Positions 6,887 to 13,158 of a DNA stretch of 19,299 bases are shown here, one piece after another (the first letter of the stretch is position 1; each line of letters starts with the position of its first letter). The DNA comes from Aquificaceae bacterium (lineage in GTDB: Bacteria > Aquificota > Aquificia > Aquificales > Aquificaceae). Both the position numbers and the translations under genes were made by a program. The stretch is taken from NCBI GenBank assembly GCA_015492115.1, contig WGFS01000034.1, positions 1-19,299 of the forward strand, written 5' to 3'. The notes under the pieces were generated by a model. That model did not search any database. It was not told the origin of the DNA and worked only from the letters and a program-made list of their open reading frames with translations.

Positions 6887-7862
6887 ATGGGCGTAGGATT
6901 CGGACTGAACTACCAGCCTGAGGAGATCTACGACGTGATAGTCATAGGAGCCGGTCCTTCAGGTTCCACCGCTGCCATATACACCGCAAGAGCGGGTTTG
7001 AAGACCCTGGTGCTTTACAGGGCTGAGGCGGATGGGGCACTCGGGGTAACCCAGAAGATAGAGAACTATCCAGGGGTCCCCGGACCCCTCTCCGGCTTTG
7101 ACCTGCTGAAGATAATGAGAGAGCAGGCAAAGAGCTTCGGAGCCCAGTTCGTGAGGGGGAAGGTTATAGCGACGGACTTCTCCGAGGAGGTCAAGAAAGT
7201 CTTCACCATAGACGGGAGGGAGTTCAGAGGGAAGGCTGTTATAGTGGCTTCTGGAGCAATGGAGAGGGCAAACAAGTTTAAGGGTGAGGAGGAGTTTCTC
7301 GGAAGGGGAGTATCCTACTGTGGTGTGTGCGATGCGGCTTTCTTCAAAGACCAGCCGGTTGCGGTTATAGGGGAGGACGATTACGGAATAGAGGAGGCGG
7401 AGTTCATAGCCCGTTTCGCCAGCAAGGTCTATTTCGTGGTTCCTGGAAGCAAGATAAAGGCTCCTCCCGAGATAATTGAGGAGTTTGAAAGCCTGAAGAA
7501 CGTGGAGATACTCCTCAGACACAGGGTTCTCGAGATAGTGGGCGACCAGCTGGTGAAAGGTTTAAAGCTGAAGGACGTTGCAAACCAGGAGGAGAAGCTC
7601 TTGGAGGTGAACGGGGTCTTCATATTTCTGGGAGGGACAAAGCCCTCCGTTGACTTCCTCATGGGTCAGGTTGACATGACTGAGGGAGACTGCATAGTTG
7701 AACGAGGAGATGATGACCTCCGTCCCTGGAGTTTTCGCAGCTGGAGATGTTCTCTGCACCAATATAAAACAGGCTGTGATAGCCGCCGCGGACGGCTGTA
7801 AGGCTGCCCTTGCGGTGGATAAGTTTATAAACAAGAAGGCGAAGATAACCTCTCAGTGGTGA
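6887..7862 (+). CDS. trxB: Thioredoxin-reductase-like flavoprotein, frameshifted near the 3' end, with a degenerate NADPH site
   Basis: The family reduces thioredoxin-like disulfides through FAD and a CxxC pair. Visible are the FAD motif GAGPSG (21-26), ENYPG (59-63), ASGA (121-124) and the redox centre CGVCD (145-149). In frame, the product ends at 7801 with an unrelated tail after CIV (residues 268-270). Shifting frame at 7700 restores the family's C-terminal FAD motif, NEEMMTSVPGVFAAGDV, and continues to a TGA at 7860-7862. Two bases appear to be missing there, or one is extra. This could be an assembly error, a real mutation or a recoding site. The NADPH Rossmann motif is also degraded: GEDDYG (162-167) replaces GGGxxA, and VPG replaces HRR. 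The electron donor may therefore not be NADPH. GGAGGTAGG lies just upstream of the ATG. Confidence 0.8.
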
Positions 7863-7864
7863 TA

Positions 7865-7890
7865 GGGGGCTTTTCAGCCCCCCCTGTTTT
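7865..7890 (+). terminator. Hairpin terminator between the convergent trxB-like and porG genes
   Basis: GGGGGC (7865-7870) pairs with GCCCCC (7877-7882) around the loop TTTTCA. A T-rich run (GTTTT, 7886-7890) follows on the plus strand. It begins three bases after the restored stop of the TrxR-like gene and ends at the porG stop, so it may stop transcription from both sides. The minus-strand copy lacks a U-tract, so plus-strand termination is better supported. Confidence 0.75.
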
Positions 7891-8611
7891 ATACTCTGGC
7901 AACCTCCTGGGGTTTAGGTAGCCAGACCTCCATACCGTTGTCCCTTGCCCACTCCTGAGCAACCTCGTAAGCGGACTTTGCGGTGTTTATGTTCTTCTCT
8001 ATGAGCTCAAGCTTCTTCTTGAACTTCCTCTCTATGGCGGAATCCAGAGACTGAGTTCCTCCGGATGCAACGAACTTCTTCAGGAACCTTGCCTTTATGC
8101 CTTCCTCTATTGAGTCCATACCTATTATCTGTGTAGCTCCAAAGAAGGCACCCAGCATGGCCATGTTGGTCGCAAGCTCAGTTCCCGCTATCTCCATGGC
8201 AAACTTGGTAGCTGGAAAGTTTAGGATCTTAACGTTAATGGATCCAAGGTACTCGTGGTCTCTCTCTGTGAGGAGGTCTTCCTCCGTGTTTATGATTATG
8301 AGCCCGTCCTTCTTTATTCCAGAATAGAAGGGCATAGTGTAGGACTTTCCCATCGTGATCACCTGAGAGTGGAAGACCATTATCACGTCCGGGTAAACCA
8401 CCTCTCCCCTGTCATAGATGGGATCTACACCTATCCTCACGTAGCTCTCTGCGGGAGCCATCCTCTTCTCAGCACCGAAGAAGGGGTTGGAAACAGCGTA
8501 GTAACCCGCGTGATCCGCAGCTGTAGCCATTATGTGGGCAGCGGTAACCGCACCCTGACCGCCTATGGCAGGTATCCTCACATTGATCCTTCTCCTCTTG
8601 GGTTGGCTCAT
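7889..8611 (-). CDS. porG: Pyruvate (2-oxoacid):ferredoxin oxidoreductase, gamma subunit
   Basis: This 240-residue gamma subunit belongs to the CoA-dependent 2-oxoacid:ferredoxin oxidoreductases. Working reductively, the complex carboxylates acetyl-CoA (or succinyl-CoA) using reduced ferredoxin. The hallmark IGGQGA (16-21) is near the N-terminus. It is followed by a conserved region with SNPFFGAEKRMAPAESYVRI and by TNMAMLGAF. The Lys-rich C-terminal helix is typical. The start overlaps the porB stop as ATGA. It is the last gene of the operon and ends against a hairpin terminator. Substrate choice between pyruvate and 2-oxoglutarate cannot be decided from this subunit. Confidence 0.9.
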   Translation of the reverse strand: MSQPKRRRINVRIPAIGGQGAVTAAHIMATAADHAGYYAVSNPFFGAEKRMAPAESYVRIGVDPIYDRGEVVYPDVIMVFHSQVITMGKSYTMPFYSGIKKDGLIIINTEEDLLTERDHEYLGSINVKILNFPATKFAMEIAGTELATNMAMLGAFFGATQIIGMDSIEEGIKARFLKKFVASGGTQSLDSAIERKFKKKLELIEKNINTAKSAYEVAQEWARDNGMEVWLPKPQEVARV

Positions 8612-9468
8612 AGCAGACCCTCCTCTTTCTTCTTCTGGATGACCTCCTTCGCTTCGTCGGTCATGTATTCAAAGAATTTGAACCTTTCCTTGTCCGTTTT
8701 CCTCATCTCCTCAAGACCGTCGTCGGAGTTCAGACCTATCTCAAGGATGCAGGGGGTGTAAAGGTGTATGTATGTGGGTCCCACTTCTCTCGCTACGTAT
8801 ATAGCCTGCTTTACTACCTTCTCAACCTTCTTGGGAGAGGAGACCGTTAATCTTGCAACGTAATGACATCCTGAGTCTATAGCTAACTGCCACATAGGAA
8901 CCTTGTCCCACTGCTTCCCTTTAGGAGCCATCTTGAAGACGTGCCCCCTTACGGTCATACCACTCTCCTGACCACCCGTATTTGCGTAAACCTCGTTGTC
9001 AAAGCATATGGTTGTGATCTTCTCCTGTCTGAAGAAGGACTGAAGGGTGCAGTCAAGACCTATATCAACGGTCGCACCATCTCCAGCTAAGACAACCACA
9101 TCCTTGACCTTATCGGGAAATCTCCATTCAAGGGTTCTCTTTAGCCCTGAGGCTACAGCGTTCTGATTACCAAAGAGGGAGTGAACCGTATGAAGGGCGA
9201 TGTGAGGAAAGACGAGAGATGTACAGCCTGTAGAGTTGACGATTATGGTGTCTTCAGGGTTTGGCAGAGACGCAAGTATGTATCTGAAGGCTGCGGATTC
9301 AGGACACCCAGCACAGAGGGAGTGTTCCTCTAAAAGCTCCTTGGCGTAAGGAAGGTCCATAACGCCTCTCTTGGGATTGCCCCAGGTTGCCTTCTCTTCA
9401 AGGTCAACTATCTCCGGGGGCATAAATTCCTTAAGCTCTTCGTTTATCTTGTAAATCTTATACGACAT
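8608..9468 (-). CDS. porB: Pyruvate (2-oxoacid):ferredoxin oxidoreductase, beta subunit (TPP and Fe-S)
   Basis: The beta subunit binds thiamine diphosphate and the proximal [4Fe-4S] cluster. The TPP motif runs from GDGATVDIG (129-137) to CFDNEVYANTGGQ (155-167). Cluster ligands are likely to be among C52 and C55 (LCAGC), C82 (STGC) and C240 (TPC), matching the spacing in simple POR beta chains. Its 286 residues are normal for the subunit. The ATG overlaps the porA end by 11 bases and has GGAGGTG ahead of it. It forms a heteromer with the alpha, gamma, delta and ferredoxin-like chains encoded in the same operon. Confidence 0.92.
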   Translation of the reverse strand: MSYKIYKINEELKEFMPPEIVDLEEKATWGNPKRGVMDLPYAKELLEEHSLCAGCPESAAFRYILASLPNPEDTIIVNSTGCTSLVFPHIALHTVHSLFGNQNAVASGLKRTLEWRFPDKVKDVVVLAGDGATVDIGLDCTLQSFFRQEKITTICFDNEVYANTGGQESGMTVRGHVFKMAPKGKQWDKVPMWQLAIDSGCHYVARLTVSSPKKVEKVVKQAIYVAREVGPTYIHLYTPCILEIGLNSDDGLEEMRKTDKERFKFFEYMTDEAKEVIQKKKEEGLL

Positions 9469-10663
9469 GTTTCACCTCCTTTCCGAGGAATTGGAGAACT
9501 TCCTTAACTATGATCTCGGGAGGCATGGTCATACCACCTGCAACCCTGGGAGAACCTATAACGGGAACGTCAAGATTACCGTAAAGGGCACGCCTTACCT
9601 CCCTTTCAAGCCAGCCTATAACGTTGAACTCTGGGACAAAGACGTACTTTGCCCCTCTGAGGGCTTCTATGAGCTCCTTCGTTGGGAAAGGTCTTATCGT
9701 CTTAAGCCTTACAACCCTTGCCTTTACCCCTTCCTCGTGTAGAAGCATGAGTGTTGCTTCCTTTGCCTGTGCTGCTGCGGTTCCGGAAGCGACGAAGGCT
9801 ATCTCAGCCTCAGGATCTCCAAACTCCTCAATAAGTCCCCTGAGATAGTGCTTTGCATAGGGCTTTGCCCTCTCTATAGCTGCTCTGACTTCAAACTGCC
9901 AGCTCGTGTGGGTGGCGTACGAAACATAGTTTGACTTCATCACGAACGGATCTCTGAGAAACCTTCCCGGAGACATCTCCATGTCCAGGGGAACCATGGG
10001 GGACCTGTAGGGGTCGTAAGGTGGAAGTGCTATATCATCCGGAGGAAGCATAACCGCCTCCCTCGTGTGAGATATGAAGAAGCCATCTATTGACGTTATA
10101 ATGGGGACATGAACGTCGGGCTGTTCTGCCACCACGAACCCCGCAAGTATCATATCAAAGAGCTCCTGAGCTGTTTCCGCATGCCATATCATACATCCCG
10201 TATCCAGCAGGAAAGCCATCTCAAGGTTGTCGGGTTGTATGGTAAGGGGCGCATTCACACCTCTCGCCATGAGGATCAGCTGTATGGGGAGCCTTGAACC
10301 GGCCCACATGGGGAAGTTCTCCATCGCCCTGAGTGTCCCGGGTCCTGAGGTCGTTGTAACCGTCCTTGCACCTGCCATGGAACACCCTGCGACCTCGGAC
10401 ATGACGCCGAACTCTGACTCTCCCCTGAAGTAAACGCCAACGTACCCCTCAACCCAGAGCTCACCTATCAGGTGTGCAGCTTCCGACTGGGGAGTGATCG
10501 GATAGGACACCGAGGCGTCAACGCTCGCCCTCTTGACCGCTTCCTTGACAACTTCAGAACCTGTCATGAAATATTTTTCCCTGGGTGCCTCAAAGAGCAG
10601 ATAGTCAGGAGAGACTATCCTCTGCCCCGCTCTATTGTATTGAACCTGCTCGGTCTTCTCCAT
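9458..10663 (-). CDS. porA: Pyruvate (2-oxoacid):ferredoxin oxidoreductase, alpha subunit
   Basis: This 401-residue alpha subunit carries the YPITPQSEAAH motif (54-64) and the ESEFG and TTTSGPG motifs (82-109). It also has a DGFFISH segment of the kind seen in pyruvate-type enzymes. A C-terminal transketolase-like domain contains the stretch VRLKTIRPFPTKEL. The alpha and beta chains together build the active site. The pyruvate assignment rests on resemblance to anabolic five-subunit PORs of Hydrogenobacter-type bacteria. The closely related 2-oxoglutarate enzyme remains possible. The ATG at 10663 has AAGGAGGTG directly upstream, inside the last codons of the Uma2-like gene, and lies two bases after that gene's stop. 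Confidence 0.88.
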   Translation of the reverse strand: MEKTEQVQYNRAGQRIVSPDYLLFEAPREKYFMTGSEVVKEAVKRASVDASVSYPITPQSEAAHLIGELWVEGYVGVYFRGESEFGVMSEVAGCSMAGARTVTTTSGPGTLRAMENFPMWAGSRLPIQLILMARGVNAPLTIQPDNLEMAFLLDTGCMIWHAETAQELFDMILAGFVVAEQPDVHVPIITSIDGFFISHTREAVMLPPDDIALPPYDPYRSPMVPLDMEMSPGRFLRDPFVMKSNYVSYATHTSWQFEVRAAIERAKPYAKHYLRGLIEEFGDPEAEIAFVASGTAAAQAKEATLMLLHEEGVKARVVRLKTIRPFPTKELIEALRGAKYVFVPEFNVIGWLEREVRRALYGNLDVPVIGSPRVAGGMTMPPEIIVKEVLQFLGKEVKHVV

Positions 10664-10665
10664 AC

Positions 10666-11217
10666 CTACACCTCCTTAAATAACTCACCTAAATTTAGTT
10701 CAAAACCTTTCAGATTACATGACTTGACACTACCCTCTTCGTAACTGAAGGAGCATATCTCGTAGGAGCTCCCCCTGAGCGTGAAAACCTCAACAGCTCT
10801 TTCGCCGGGAAAGACGAGCCAGAGCTCTTTGACTCCATGCTCAGCGTAGATCCTCTTCTTGTCTTCCGTGTCCCTCTTTAAGGTTGAAGGTGATATGACC
10901 TCAACCACCAGATCTGGAGCTCCGAACACTCCCTTTTCCTTAACTATCTCGGATCTCTCCTTGGATACGAACACGACATCCGGTTGAACTACGTTCGTCT
11001 CCGACAGGATCACGTCCACTGGTGATACGAAAACCTCTCCGAGGCCTTTCTCTTCAACGAACTCACTCATCAATCTAAAGAGCCTTCCCACTAACCTTTG
11101 ATGTGTTGTGCTCGGAGCTGGCATTTCAAGAAGTTCTCCCTCTATGATCTCGTATCTCTTGTCATCATCAAGCTTGAGATAGTCCCCGTAAGTCCACCTC
11201 TTGGTGACTGTTGCCAT
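10666..11217 (-). CDS. Uma2-family (DUF820) PD-(D/E)XK nuclease-like protein inside the por operon
   Basis: A 183-residue Uma2/DUF820 protein. The family has a restriction-endonuclease-like fold, is abundant in cyanobacteria and has no settled function. Visible are the N-terminal YGDYLKL, YEIIEGELLEM (22-32), VQPDVVFV with D80, PDLVVEVISPST with D102 and E106, and the KKRIYAEHGVKELWLV region with K120/K121. The catalytic set looks intact. The preferred ATG (11217) overlaps the porD stop as TGATG, with GGAG upstream. A GTG one codon earlier is possible. Its own final codons supply the porA ribosome-binding site. It is therefore co-transcribed with a central carbon-fixation enzyme, although no known POR needs such a subunit. 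It may be an insertion tolerated in frame with the operon or a recruited accessory gene. Confidence 0.9.
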   Translation of the reverse strand: MATVTKRWTYGDYLKLDDDKRYEIIEGELLEMPAPSTTHQRLVGRLFRLMSEFVEEKGLGEVFVSPVDVILSETNVVQPDVVFVSKERSEIVKEKGVFGAPDLVVEVISPSTLKRDTEDKKRIYAEHGVKELWLVFPGERAVEVFTLRGSSYEICSFSYEEGSVKSCNLKGFELNLGELFKEV

Positions 11218-11786
11218 CACTTGCCCAGCTCCTTCTTGACCTCTTCAGCGACCTTTATGAACTTCTCAAGCTCCTCGGCGTGCTGGTCTCTGAGAGTTAT
11301 CATGGCATCCTCATGACCAGCGTTACCGCAGAGGGCTATCGTGAAGCAGTCCGTCTCAGCCCTTATTATCTTCAGGGCAACGTTCGCATAGTGGCAGTGA
11401 ACACCAACGAATATGCATGCCTTTATGTTGTTGTGCCATATGGTCAGGTTGGGATGGTTTGGGTTTATCTCCTTCTCGGGGTCAATCTTGGGGTACTTGG
11501 GTCTGTAGTCATACATCGGGATTATCTTTGCTCCCAGGGTCTCTGCTATCTTCCTGACCAGCTTCGCCTTCTCCTTAGCCTCTTCGTTCCATGCGTAGAG
11601 GACCTGTGGACCTGGAAATATCGTCGGGTTATCCCTCGTGAGCATAGCCTTTGCCGCCTCTCTCATAGCTATCTCTTCGTCAACTATCTCGTCAAAAAGC
11701 AGGGCTTTCCCGGGAGGAGGGGTAAGAAGCTCCTCGTACATTGCCACAGGATAGGGTGAGTACCCTGATGGACCTAACTTAGCCAT
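11217..11786 (-). CDS. porD: 2-Oxoacid:ferredoxin oxidoreductase, delta-type subunit of Aquificales
   Basis: This 189-residue protein lies in the position of the extra delta subunit in the five-subunit PORs and 2-oxoglutarate oxidoreductases of Hydrogenobacter-type bacteria. I recognise it by context more than by motif. It has no ferredoxin-type cysteine cluster, only C124, C130, C147 and C153 scattered in the second half (ACIFVGVHCHYANVALKI, DCFTIALCGNAG). The central segment faintly resembles the epsilon subunit of CO dehydrogenase/acetyl-CoA synthase, which has a nucleotide-binding-like fold. That resemblance is tentative. The start has GGAGGTAAG upstream and lies 18 bases after porE. Confidence 0.72.
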   Translation of the reverse strand: MAKLGPSGYSPYPVAMYEELLTPPPGKALLFDEIVDEEIAMREAAKAMLTRDNPTIFPGPQVLYAWNEEAKEKAKLVRKIAETLGAKIIPMYDYRPKYPKIDPEKEINPNHPNLTIWHNNIKACIFVGVHCHYANVALKIIRAETDCFTIALCGNAGHEDAMITLRDQHAEELEKFIKVAEEVKKELGK

Positions 11787-11804
11787 AACTTACCTCCAGT
11801 GAAT

Positions 11805-12044
11805 TTATCTTACGCCTGCGACGTCTCTGTTCTCTGCATAGACCATCTCTATGGAATCACGCTTGAGAAGATTGGAGCAAACATAAACGCAGAGAGCACA
11901 CCCTTTGCACCTTTCAGTCTGTACGTAGGCGTGGTGGGATTCGTCGGTGTACATGAGTGTGTTCGGTTCTGGACAGAAGAGTGTGCACTGTTTACAGTTG
12001 TATTTACTGCATTCATCACGGATCACCTGAGCGACATAATACAT
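11805..12044 (-). CDS. porE: Ferredoxin-like 2[4Fe-4S] subunit of the POR complex
   Basis: A 79-residue protein with two cysteine sets: C12, C17, C20 and C24 (CX4CX2CX3CP) and C46, C49, C52 and C56 (CX2CX2CX3C). This suits two [4Fe-4S] clusters, and the first spacing is slightly unusual. As in other multi-subunit 2-oxoacid oxidoreductases, it would carry electrons between external ferredoxin and the catalytic alpha/beta core. It is the first gene of the operon. GAGGAGG lies upstream of the ATG, and a promoter lies 34 bases further out. The porE versus porD naming follows the Hydrogenobacter scheme from memory and could be swapped. Confidence 0.82.
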   Translation of the reverse strand: MYYVAQVIRDECSKYNCKQCTLFCPEPNTLMYTDESHHAYVQTERCKGCALCVYVCSNLLKRDSIEMVYAENRDVAGVR

Positions 12045-12077
12045 TCTCCTGCCTCCTCACAGACGATTGTGATAAAC

Positions 12078-12106
12078 AATATAAGGGAATCCTTATACGA
12101 AAACAA
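12078..12106 (-). promoter_or_regulatory. Promoter of the por operon
   Basis: Read on the minus strand, TTGTTT (12106-12101) is followed after exactly 17 bases by TATATT (12083-12078), one mismatch from the -10 consensus. It is 34 bases upstream of the porE start codon and its GAGGAGG. A perfect inverted repeat fills the spacer (see the separate entry). Confidence 0.55.
12080..12097. promoter_or_regulatory. Operator-like inverted repeat in the por promoter spacer
   Basis: TATAAGG, then GAAT, then CCTTATA: two perfect 7-base arms around a 4-base centre. It covers most of the spacer between the proposed -35 and -10 of the por promoter, where a bound repressor would block RNA polymerase. No known regulator is matched. 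Confidence 0.5.
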
Positions 12107-12112
12107 GGGCTT

Positions 12113-12127
12113 ACCTATGATATAGGT
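12113..12127. promoter_or_regulatory. Second inverted repeat between por and dprA
   Basis: ACCTAT, then GAT, then ATAGGT: perfect 6-base arms around 3 bases. Its centre lies about 31-32 bases, roughly three helical turns, from the centre of the first repeat. It ends just before the dprA start. The arms differ from those of the first repeat, so the two may not bind the same protein. Confidence 0.35.
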
Positions 12128-12133
12128 TAGGGG

Positions 12134-13144
12134 ATGGACGATCTCAGGCTGTGGCTCAGGTTAAAGCTGACCAAGGGGCTCGGGGAGAGAAGTATAAAGA
12201 AGCTGTATGAGTCCTTTGGTAGTCCGGAGAATATACTCTCTGCAGGGTATGAGGATCTGAGGGAGATCGTGGGGGACGGGAGAGCCCGTTCCCTGCTGAA
12301 GGGTGATGGTGTGGACGATGAGCTCGTTGAGAAGATCTGCAAGGTTACGCAAAGGCTGGGAGCCAGAGTGCTGACCCTTGGGGATGACTCGTACCCAGTC
12401 CAGCTTAGGGATCTACCCGATCCGCCTCCTTTACTCTTTGTGTTAGGGGAGCTGGAAGATACGAAGTTCTTTGGACTCGTAGGCACGAGAAAACCCACCC
12501 CCTACACTCTATCCTTTGTAGAGGACTTCGTTAAGGAAGCTGTTGGGAACGGTTACGCTGTCGTTTCGGGTGGAGCGAACGGCGTTGATGCTAAAGCACA
12601 TCTGAGTGCGATTGAAAACTCAGGTTACACCGTTTGTATTCTGGGGTTTGGTCTTTTAAAAGCCAGGGGAGGGATCTTTGAAAGGCTGAAGAGATCCAGC
12701 TGTGCACTCATCACGGAGTTCCTACCCCACGAGCCTGGAGACAGGCATACCTTCCCAAAGAGGAACAGGCTCATATCCGCCCTCTCCGAGTTCATCTTAA
12801 TTCCGGAGGCTGGAAGAAAGAGCGGTTCCCTTATAACCGCCAACTATGCGGTTGGTATGGGTAAGAAGGTATATGTTCACATAGGAATAGGAAGGTCTCC
12901 TAACTGGGAAGGATGTTACAGACTTCTCAGGGAGGGTAAGGCTGAGCTGATAAGGGATCACAGAGACGTGTTTGGAGATAGAGCTTATGAAGAGAACCCT
13001 CTTATAGAGTTCTTGAGAACACCGAGGAGCCTTGAAGAGATAAAGGCACACCTTGGACTTGAAGAAGGAGATGTTTTAGTTCTGCTAACGAGGATGGAGC
13101 TTGAGGGGAAGGTGAGGAGGCTGGGCTCCTTCTACTCTTCCTGA
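12134..13144 (+). CDS. dprA: DNA-processing protein DprA (Smf)
   Basis: DprA binds incoming single-stranded DNA during natural transformation and loads RecA on it. This 336-residue protein has a helical N-terminal domain with a helix-hairpin-helix-like start (GLGERSIKKLYESFGSPENI, 15-34). The Rossmann-type core has VGTRKPTPY (116-124), SGGANGVDAKAH (145-156), FPKRNRLISALS (207-218) and SGSLITANYA (230-239). A short winged-helix-like C-terminus follows (IEFLRTPRSLEEIKAHLG). The usual SGxARGID reads SGGANGVD, an Arg-to-Asn change in the core. The ribosome-binding site before the ATG is weak. The pilT/pilC genes at the far end of the window would supply the uptake pilus. Confidence 0.93.
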   Translation: MDDLRLWLRLKLTKGLGERSIKKLYESFGSPENILSAGYEDLREIVGDGRARSLLKGDGVDDELVEKICKVTQRLGARVLTLGDDSYPVQLRDLPDPPPLLFVLGELEDTKFFGLVGTRKPTPYTLSFVEDFVKEAVGNGYAVVSGGANGVDAKAHLSAIENSGYTVCILGFGLLKARGGIFERLKRSSCALITEFLPHEPGDRHTFPKRNRLISALSEFILIPEAGRKSGSLITANYAVGMGKKVYVHIGIGRSPNWEGCYRLLREGKAELIRDHRDVFGDRAYEENPLIEFLRTPRSLEEIKAHLGLEEGDVLVLLTRMELEGKVRRLGSFYSS

Positions 13145-13158
13145 TAATATAGTAACTG

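Noticed and set aside
6959..7522. Minus-strand open frame of 187 codons opposite the TrxR-like gene
   Set aside because: It lies fully within a recognisable flavoprotein and shows no motifs. Long antisense frames are common in this codon usage.
8255..8761. Plus-strand open frame opposite porG and porB
   Set aside because: It spans the overlap of two conserved genes on the other strand and has no credible start site or similarity.
10666..11217. Reading the Uma2 gene as part of a restriction-modification or toxin-antitoxin system
   Set aside because: No methyltransferase, specificity subunit or small antitoxin-like gene lies beside it; both neighbours are POR subunits.
11211..11759. Long open frame on the plus strand opposite porD (182 codons)
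   Set aside because: It is antisense to a clear operon gene, has no ribosome-binding site or family resemblance, and its composition is that of a complementary-strand shadow.
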